The position numbers and the translations under genes were made by a program. DNA of 64,000 nucleotides from Paenibacillus_AR mesotrionivorans (lineage in GTDB: Bacteria > Bacillota > Bacilli > Paenibacillales > NBRC-103111). The DNA lies in the NCBI RefSeq assembly GCF_046098205.1, contig NZ_JBJURJ010000009.1, forward strand, positions 62,001 to 126,000, read 5' to 3'. This document shows, piece after piece, positions 59,291 to 64,000 of this stretch; position 1 is the stretch's first letter, and every line of letters starts with the position of its first letter. The notes under the pieces were generated by a model. That model was not told the DNA's origin. It saw only the letters and a list, made by a program, of their open reading frames with translations, and ran no database searches.

Positions 59291-59481
59291 TTTTCAGGAA
59301 AAAAGTGGCATCGACATTGGCTTCAAAAATATGGATGAATTGTGACAAAAAATATACGTTTCCTCCTCCGTTTCCCGATCATTCGGCAAATGTGAGATGC
59401 GTCACGGTTGTCCATTTTCCTTTCATCATATACTGTCCTTAGCAGGAACGGGTTGGACAATGCGACAAAGGATGTGAGTGT

Positions 59482-59679
59482 ATGCCGGATCACGATATTC
59501 ACCAGCGCCTGGAAGCTCTCACCACTCGGCTGTACCGTCTGGTGGACGAGAAGAATGGCAATCTGGTTGACCCTGGCGTTATTGCCGTCAGCCAAGAGAT
59601 GGATGGATTGATCGTCAGCATTCAGCGTGCCCAGCTGCGGGCGCGGCAGCAGGATTCCGTATCCGTTCGATTAGCCTGA
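59482..59679 (+). CDS. Spo0E-family aspartyl-phosphate phosphatase
   Basis: The 65-residue protein has the Spo0E signature: a basic N-terminal helix RLEALTTRLYRLVDEKN, then VIAVSQEMDGLI (about 34-45), where SQE-x-D is the conserved catalytic stretch. Members dephosphorylate Spo0A-P and delay sporulation. RBS AAGGATGTG. A possible promoter TTGTCC (59408) to TATACT (59429) has a short 15-base spacer. A small hydrophobic peptide gene and the spoVA cluster follow. Confidence 0.8.
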   Translation: MPDHDIHQRLEALTTRLYRLVDEKNGNLVDPGVIAVSQEMDGLIVSIQRAQLRARQQDSVSVRLA

Positions 59680-59746
59680 TCGGTTCCCCTTCCCATTCGC
59701 CCGGCATAGGATATGATGTATTCCGGTATAGATGGGAGCATTGCAT

Positions 59747-59824
59747 ATGGCAGCTTCGGATTCCATGATTTTTATCTTGGTTTTATTTATTTTGCTGGTG
59801 CTGGTATTGCTTCTTTTTATGTAA
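59747..59824 (+). CDS. Predicted 25-residue hydrophobic peptide (sporulation type)
   Basis: The frame starts MAASDSMIFILVLFILLV and stays hydrophobic to the end, a single membrane span. GGGAG lies about 9 bases before the ATG and a strong terminator follows. It has the LVLFILLV pattern of short YjcZ/SscA-like spore peptides. Too short for a firm family call; the position next to sporulation genes is supportive. Confidence 0.55.
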   Translation: MAASDSMIFILVLFILLVLVLLLFM

Positions 59825-59835
59825 ATCAACTATGC

Positions 59836-59889
59836 GTTGCCCCTGGAGACCGACAGGTTAGCCTGTCCGGTTTCCGGGGGTTTTTGTTT
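59836..59889 (+). terminator. Terminator after the small peptide gene
   Basis: CCCC-x-GGA and TCC-x-GGGG enclose a second stem GACAGG-TTAG-CCTGTC, with T5GT7 following. Confidence 0.8.
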
Positions 59890-59895
59890 TTTTCT

Positions 59896-59923
59896 CATAT
59901 TTTGCGGCGGATTGACACATAAT
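59896..59923 (+). promoter_or_regulatory. Possible forespore (sigma-F/G) promoter of the DUF421-spoVA operon
   Basis: CATATT (59896-59901) and CATAAT (59918-59923) are separated by 16 bases and look like a forespore-type promoter. The evidence is weak and rests mainly on the known forespore expression of spoVA genes. Confidence 0.35.
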
Positions 59924-59962
59924 TTGTCTTGAAGCTCAAGGCTTGGAATGGAGGAGGTACAC

Positions 59963-60688
59963 ATGTTGGGGTGGGGCCAAATTACAATTCGAGCAGTGGG
60001 CGCTCTGATCATGCTCTTTGTGTTGACCCGCATTCTGGGAAAAAAGCAGATTTCGCAGCTCACCTTCTTCGAGTATATAACGGGGATCGTCATTGGTGAT
60101 TTAGCCGGTTTTCTCTCCACAGATGTAGAGGCGGACTACATGCATGGCGTTATTGCCATGATCGTTTGGTTCTCTATTCCGTTATTGGCGGAACTGCTGG
60201 CCATGAAGAGCAAGGTGGTCCGAAACCTTTTGGAAGGGAAGGGGACGGTATTTATTAAGTCCGGCAAAGTCCTGGAGCGCAATCTCCGCAAGGAGCGTTA
60301 CACTACAGACGAGCTTCTGGAGCAGCTGCGTACCAAAAGTGTATTTAATCCTGCGGATGTGGAGTTTGCCATTCTGGAGGCCAGCGGGGATTTAAGCGTC
60401 ATGCTTAAGGAGGAGAATCAGCCGCTAACACCCAAGGATATCGGTCAGCATCCCAAACGAATCCGGCCGCCCCAGGCGGTGATCATGGATGGTACGGTGC
60501 AGGATGAAGGGCTGAATGCCTTGGGCTTTAACCGCCAATGGCTGGAACAGCGTCTGCAGCAGTCCGGTACCAAGGTGGATGATGTATTCCTGGCTGTGGC
60601 GGATGAAAACGGGGGCATGTATACGGATTTTTACAAGGACAATTTTAAGCCTCCCGTCAAACGGCGCAAGTGGCGCGGGCGGAATTAA
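59963..60688 (+). CDS. DUF421 (YetF/YcaP-like) membrane protein
   Basis: The 241-residue protein has an N-terminal membrane part (about 5-25, 45-65 and 70-90; ALIMLFVLTRILGKKQISQLTFFEYITGIVIGDLAGF) and a cytoplasmic domain with NLLEGKGTVFIKSGKVLERNLRKERYTTDELLEQLR, both DUF421 marks. Function is not established. GGAGGAGG precedes ATG 59963. It is the first gene of an operon with spoVAC, whose ATG is 18 bases after its stop, as seen in many sporeformers. A spore-membrane role is inferred. Confidence 0.85.
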   Translation: MLGWGQITIRAVGALIMLFVLTRILGKKQISQLTFFEYITGIVIGDLAGFLSTDVEADYMHGVIAMIVWFSIPLLAELLAMKSKVVRNLLEGKGTVFIKSGKVLERNLRKERYTTDELLEQLRTKSVFNPADVEFAILEASGDLSVMLKEENQPLTPKDIGQHPKRIRPPQAVIMDGTVQDEGLNALGFNRQWLEQRLQQSGTKVDDVFLAVADENGGMYTDFYKDNFKPPVKRRKWRGRN

Positions 60689-60705
60689 CAGAAGGAGGGG
60701 TTAGA

Positions 60706-61185
60706 ATGGCCAATCAGACATATGATGCCGAGAAAAAGGCCAAGAAGCAGCAGGATTACCAGAAGCTCGCCGGGCAGGTTGCGCCTAAACGGCCGATCGG
60801 CAAAAACTGTGTGCGTGCCTTTTTTGTAGGGGGCCTGGTTTGTGTAATCGGACAATGCTTTACCTTCATCTATGAGAAATGGCTCCACTTCGACAAGGAA
60901 ACCTCAGGCAACCCGACGGTTGCCACTATGATTCTGATTTCAGTAATCCTGACCAGCTTCGGCGTATACGACAAAATCGCCCAATGGGCCGGCGCAGGCT
61001 CCGCGGTGCCGGTAACGGGCTTTGCCAACTCCATGTGCTCCGCGGCACTGGAGCACCGGAGTGAGGGGCTTGTGCTGGGTGTGGGCGGCAACATGTTCAA
61101 GCTGGCCGGTTCGGTTATTGTGTTTGGCACCGTGGCAGCCTTTTTTGTGGGCTTATTACACTGGATCTTTACGTATGGAGGTTGA
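60706..61185 (+). CDS. spoVAC: Stage V sporulation protein AC
   Basis: The 159-residue protein of the dipicolinic acid channel in the spore inner membrane. After a charged start it has hydrophobic segments (CVRAFFVGGLVCVIGQCF; MILISVILTSFGVYDKIA; GSVIVFGTVAAFFVGLL) and the family motif GAGSAVPVTGFANSMCSAALEHRSEGLVLGVG (about 103-134). RBS GAAGGAGGGG. Next gene is spoVAD with 5 bases between. Confidence 0.93.
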   Translation: MANQTYDAEKKAKKQQDYQKLAGQVAPKRPIGKNCVRAFFVGGLVCVIGQCFTFIYEKWLHFDKETSGNPTVATMILISVILTSFGVYDKIAQWAGAGSAVPVTGFANSMCSAALEHRSEGLVLGVGGNMFKLAGSVIVFGTVAAFFVGLLHWIFTYGG

Positions 61186-61190
61186 GCGCG

Positions 61191-62207
61191 ATGCTTGTGG
61201 GTCGGCAAAGCTGGATTTTTGACAAGCCTCCGGTCATTATCGGAGCGGCTACGGCTGTTGGTCCGGATGAAGCGGCCGGGCCCTTGGGCAAACACTTCGA
61301 TATTGCTTTTCCCGATAACCGGCTGGGGGAAAAAACCTGGGAGAAGGCGGAGAAGAAGCTGATGGAAACGGCCGCCGAAGAAGCCTTAAAAAAAGCGGGT
61401 GTAGACGGGCAAAGCGTTAACTTCTTTGTTGGCGGAGATCTGATGAATCAGATTATCAGCTCCAGCTTTGCGGCACGGACTCTGGAAATTCCCTATCTGG
61501 GCATATTCGGGGCCTGCTCCACGGCGATGGAAGGACTGGCGTTGGGAGCCATGCTGGTATCCACAGGCTCCGCGCAGTACGTGGTAGCCGGCACCTGCAG
61601 CCATAACTGTACAGTGGAGAAGCAGTTCCGCTATCCCACCGAATACGGCTCGCAGAAGCCGCCTACAGCGCAGTTTACAGTAACCGGCGCAGGAGCCTCC
61701 GTACTGGCTCCCCAGGGCAAAGGGCCGCGGGTCACTCGGGCCACAATCGGCAAGGTGGTGGACATGGGAATCAAGGACCCCTTCAACATGGGGGCCGCTA
61801 TGGCTCCTGCGGCGGTAAACACCATCGAAACCCATTTCCGCGAGTTCAACCTGCAGCCGGATGAATATGACTTGGTGATTACCGGGGATTTGGCTACAGT
61901 GGGCCATCAGATTGCGGTGGAGCTGTTTGCCCAGCATGCATTTCCTATTGATAAGATAAACTTTCAGGATTGCGGCATTCTCATTTATGACCGGGAGAAG
62001 CAGGATGTCCAGGCAGGGGGAAGCGGCTGCGGCTGCAGTGCCACCGTCACCTACGGCTATCTGCTCAAGCAATTGGCGGAAGGGAAGCTCAATAAGATTC
62101 TGGTGGTGGCTACAGGTGCGCTTTTGTCCCCGTTATCCTACCAGCAGGGAGAAAGCATCCCGTGTATCGCCCATGCTGTAGCCATCGAAGGCGGAAGGGG
62201 GGATTAA
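61191..62207 (+). CDS. spoVAD: Stage V sporulation protein AD
   Basis: The 338-residue protein has a thiolase-like fold that binds dipicolinic acid. Marks: QSWIFDKPPVIIGAATAVGP near the start, FVGGDLMNQIISSSFAAR, GIFGACSTAMEGLALGA (Cys at the thiolase position, about 104) and GDLATVGHQIAVEL; HNC in CSHNCTVEKQFRYPTEYG. It is a soluble protein on the outer face of the spore inner membrane. ATG 61191 has GGAGG about 9 bases ahead. Confidence 0.95.
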   Translation: MLVGRQSWIFDKPPVIIGAATAVGPDEAAGPLGKHFDIAFPDNRLGEKTWEKAEKKLMETAAEEALKKAGVDGQSVNFFVGGDLMNQIISSSFAARTLEIPYLGIFGACSTAMEGLALGAMLVSTGSAQYVVAGTCSHNCTVEKQFRYPTEYGSQKPPTAQFTVTGAGASVLAPQGKGPRVTRATIGKVVDMGIKDPFNMGAAMAPAAVNTIETHFREFNLQPDEYDLVITGDLATVGHQIAVELFAQHAFPIDKINFQDCGILIYDREKQDVQAGGSGCGCSATVTYGYLLKQLAEGKLNKILVVATGALLSPLSYQQGESIPCIAHAVAIEGGRGD

Positions 62208-62208
62208 T

Positions 62209-62568
62209 GTGGATGCAATGATGTTTCTCAAGGCTTTCCTGGTAGGGGGAGCCATCTGTGTGCTGGGGCAGATCATGATGGATGCCATGAAGCTGACACC
62301 CGCCCATACCATGAGCGCGCTGGTGGTGCTGGGCGCCATTGTGGACGGTCTCGGCTGGTATGACCCCTTCGTCAAATTCGCCGGAGCAGGAGCAACGGTG
62401 CCGATCACCAGCTTCGGTAATTCTCTGGTGCATGGCGCCTTGGAGCATGCGGACAAGCACGGCTTCATCGGGATAGTAATGGGGATCTTCGAGCTGACCA
62501 GTGCCGGCATCTCGGCGGCGATCATTTTTTCATTCCTGGCAGCCCTGTTTTTCCGCCCCAAGGGATAA
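62209..62568 (+). CDS. spoVAE: Stage V sporulation protein AE (AEB type)
   Basis: The 119-residue membrane protein is a homolog of SpoVAC with the motif GAGATVPITSFGNSLVHGALE (about 62-82) and three or four hydrophobic segments. The start is GTG 62209, one base after the spoVAD stop. It ends the spoVAC-AD-AEB cluster; AA, AB, AEA and AF are absent here, the minimal set found in many non-Bacillus sporeformers. A terminator follows. Confidence 0.92.
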   Translation: MDAMMFLKAFLVGGAICVLGQIMMDAMKLTPAHTMSALVVLGAIVDGLGWYDPFVKFAGAGATVPITSFGNSLVHGALEHADKHGFIGIVMGIFELTSAGISAAIIFSFLAALFFRPKG

Positions 62569-62581
62569 AAGCTGTCGAAGG

Positions 62582-62617
62582 CCGCAGCCCGTATTTTGCT
62601 GGTGCTGCGGTCTTTTT
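62582..62617 (+). terminator. Terminator of the spoVA operon
   Basis: CCGCAGC (62582) pairs with GCTGCGG (62604-62610), followed by TCTTTTT. Confidence 0.8.
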
Positions 62618-62658
62618 GTCGATCCGTTCCGCAGCCATAAACTTTACCTCAAATTAAC

Positions 62659-62698
62659 ATGTAAACGCTTGCAAACATGAATATTCCCTGCATATAAT
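62659..62698 (+). promoter_or_regulatory. cre site over the promoter of the small gene
   Basis: ATGTAAACGCTTGCAA (62659-62674) fits the catabolite-response consensus WTGNAARCGNWWWCAW at 15 of 16 positions. It ends in the -35 TTGCAA (62669-62674); TATAAT is at 62693-62698 (18-base spacer). This is a textbook position for CcpA repression. Confidence 0.75.
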
Positions 62699-62772
62699 AA
62701 ATTTAGGAGGCACGGGTTTACAAGGCCGTGTTTGTTAACACGACCATAAAAAGATCGCGGGGAGGATCAGAA

Positions 62773-62973
62773 ATGAAACTGGGGATTGTCTTGCACAAGG
62801 ATGACGCGCCAACCTTGGAGGAATTGATTGAATCAGGAGCCGTTCTTCTGGTCAGGCGGCGCGGGCTTTTGTGCGAGGTGGACAGCGAGGTTTATCCCGT
62901 GGTGAAATCCAGGCTGGGACGCAGTGTGGTGGTACCGACCTCATACAGCATGTTTGAAAAAGCAATATACTGA
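62773..62973 (+). CDS. Conserved-type 66-residue protein, unknown function
   Basis: The product starts MKLGIVLHKDDAPTLEELIE and goes on with LLVRRRGLLCEVDSEVYPVV, probably a small alpha/beta protein in the cytosol; no motif is recognised. ATG 62773 has GGGGAGG 8 bases ahead; a GTG at 62728 would add 15 residues without a site. Its own promoter carries a cre site, so glucose repression is expected. It is monocistronic with a strong terminator. Confidence 0.65.
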   Translation: MKLGIVLHKDDAPTLEELIESGAVLLVRRRGLLCEVDSEVYPVVKSRLGRSVVVPTSYSMFEKAIY

Positions 62974-63006
62974 CCTGTGCCGGTCGGCATTCGTCTCGTA
63001 CCACCC

Positions 63007-63038
63007 GAAATTCCCGCTGAAGCGGGAATTTTTTTTGT
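63007..63038 (+). terminator. Terminator after the small gene
   Basis: AATTCCCGCT-GA-AGCGGGAATT followed by further T (eight in total). Confidence 0.88.
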
Positions 63039-63138
63039 TGTCTTGTCCGGGTGTCCTAACGTTTGCCAGAGGAGGAGACGATTCCTTATACTTGTAATGT
63101 GAATGAAACACTAGAAGTCCACCTCTAATAGAAAAAAA

Positions 63139-63147
63139 TGATATAAT
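63139..63147 (+). promoter_or_regulatory. Extended -10 promoter of the MoxR gene
   Basis: TGATATAAT (63139-63147) is an extended -10 element; no -35 is recognisable. The start codon lies 52 bases further. Confidence 0.45.
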
Positions 63148-63198
63148 TAGGGTATGATACGGCGCTTTTCACCGATATAAACCAACGGGAGGGTACAC

Positions 63199-64000
63199 AT
63201 GGAGGCTGTTCTGCAAGATGACCGGTCCGTACTTCAAGGACTCATATCCAATTTGGAAGCATGCATAATGGGAAAGAGCGAAGAGATCGGCCTATTGATT
63301 ACCGCACTTCTTGCCGGAGGACATGTGCTCTTGGAGGACGTTCCCGGTACCGGCAAAACGGTTTTGATCAAAGCGCTGGCCAAATCCATTGACGGGGAAT
63401 ACAGACGGGTCCAGTGCAACCCGGACCTGCTGCCTACCGATATTACCGGCGTTTCTATTTTTCACCCCAGGAATGAAACCTTTTTATTCCGCCCCGGCCC
63501 CATTATGACCAATATTCTGCTGACGGATGAAATTAACCGCGCCACTACCAAAACCCAATCCGCTTTGCTGGAAGCCATGGAGGAGCGCCACATTACAGTG
63601 GACGGCGAGCAATACATGCTGCCGCAGCCTTTCCTGCTACTGGCCACCCAGAATCCCATTGACTTTGAAGGAACCTATGTGCTTCCGGAAGCACAGCTGG
63701 ACCGGTTTATGATGAAATTCAGCCTGGGTTATCCCAATGAAGAAACCGAGGTCAGGATGATTTTTGCTCAAACGGGCGGACACCCGCTGGAGACCCTGAA
63801 GCCTGTTGCCACTGCCGATAAAATCCTCGAGCTGCAGCAGAAGGTGCGGGAGCTCCATCTGGATCAGGCCGTTGGGGAATATGCCGTCTCCATCGTACGC
63901 AAAACCCGTGAGCATCCGTCCGTCTTTTTGGGCGCCAGTCCCCGTGCTGCCATCGCATTGGTACAGGCTGCCAAGGCTTATGCCTTCTTGCAGGGACGAG
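63199..64000 (+). CDS. MoxR-family AAA+ ATPase (incomplete, runs off the window)
   Basis: The first 267 codons are present, with no stop before the edge. AAA+ features: Walker A EDVPGTGKT (46-54), Walker B ILLTDEINRA (106-115), sensor 1 in LLLATQNP (146-153), PEAQLDRF and the arginine region in GASPRAAIALVQAAKAYA. MoxR proteins act with von Willebrand-type and DUF58 partners, usually encoded next, in metal insertion or envelope maintenance. GGGAGG lies 7 bases before the ATG. Confidence 0.92.
   Translation, partial: MEAVLQDDRSVLQGLISNLEACIMGKSEEIGLLITALLAGGHVLLEDVPGTGKTVLIKALAKSIDGEYRRVQCNPDLLPTDITGVSIFHPRNETFLFRPGPIMTNILLTDEINRATTKTQSALLEAMEERHITVDGEQYMLPQPFLLLATQNPIDFEGTYVLPEAQLDRFMMKFSLGYPNEETEVRMIFAQTGGHPLETLKPVATADKILELQQKVRELHLDQAVGEYAVSIVRKTREHPSVFLGASPRAAIALVQAAKAYAFLQGR

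Overview
The window looks like a chromosomal segment of a Paenibacillus-type, spore-forming Bacillota with moderately high G+C. The support is direct: a spoVAC-spoVAD-spoVAE cluster, a Spo0E-type phosphatase and a NucB-type nuclease; Gram-positive promoters (TTGACA/TATAAT-like) with strong AGGAGG ribosome sites and many GTG/TTG starts; Lpl/YesMN-type sugar ABC systems; and the regulators CcpN, AraR and PPSR. Carbohydrate use dominates. I saw no tRNA, rRNA, CRISPR array, prophage or intact insertion sequence.

Layout. 0-3 kb: end of a CNNM/CorC-type membrane protein with a long leader, a BenE-type transporter, a GNAT and a methyltransferase. 3.2-4.8 kb: a second-type histidyl-tRNA synthetase behind a leader that reads as a classical ribosome-dependent attenuator (18-codon leader peptide with two His codons, then mutually exclusive hairpins and a terminator). 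4.8-6.6 kb: ECF sigma, zinc-finger anti-sigma and membrane-protein operon. 6.7-13.2 kb: alpha-L-arabinofuranosidase, an ASRT-family protein, a lipoprotein, a PadR/membrane-protein pair, NucB and an APH(6)-like kinase. 13.3-19.3 kb: a complete fructose phosphotransferase operon with its own HPr and Enzyme I. 19.5-25.3 kb: cellobiose phosphorylase and a LacI-type regulator that share one operator. 25.6-33.3 kb: YesM/YesN two-component system and a three-gene sugar ABC transporter. 33.4-36.8 kb: M48 protease, alpha/beta hydrolase, repeats and small genes. 36.9-40.8 kb: glpX divergent from ccpN-PPSR-response regulator. 42.3-43.9 kb: KduD with a DeoR regulator. 45.5-52.1 kb: arabinose operon araR, araD, kinase, araA, then a CE7 esterase. 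52.3-55 kb: metallophosphoesterase and PatB/MalY lyase. 55.2-59.2 kb: LacI regulator divergent from fucI-fucA. 59.4-62.6 kb: sporulation genes. The window ends inside a MoxR ATPase gene.

How it works together. Arabinan and acetylated xylan side chains (AbfA, CE7 esterase), cellobiose, fructose, fucose and uronate-derived ketogluconate all enter central metabolism here, each under a local repressor (AraR, LacI x2, FruR/DeoR, KdgR-like), with cre-like sites at the fructose operon and at a small late gene. GlpX, CcpN and PPSR form the opposite, gluconeogenic side; a CcpN-type operator lies on the glpX promoter.

The most unusual feature is a set of five intergenic arrays (20.2, 23.5, 23.8, 35.6 and 58.3 kb). 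Each has four copies of a short, partly palindromic motif. The motif differs between most loci, but the spacing is nearly constant at about 50-52 bases in the outer pairs. I do not recognise this as a named element. The arabinose operon also carries two long inverted-repeat insertions. All repeats, promoters and operators were found by eye; none was tested by computation.
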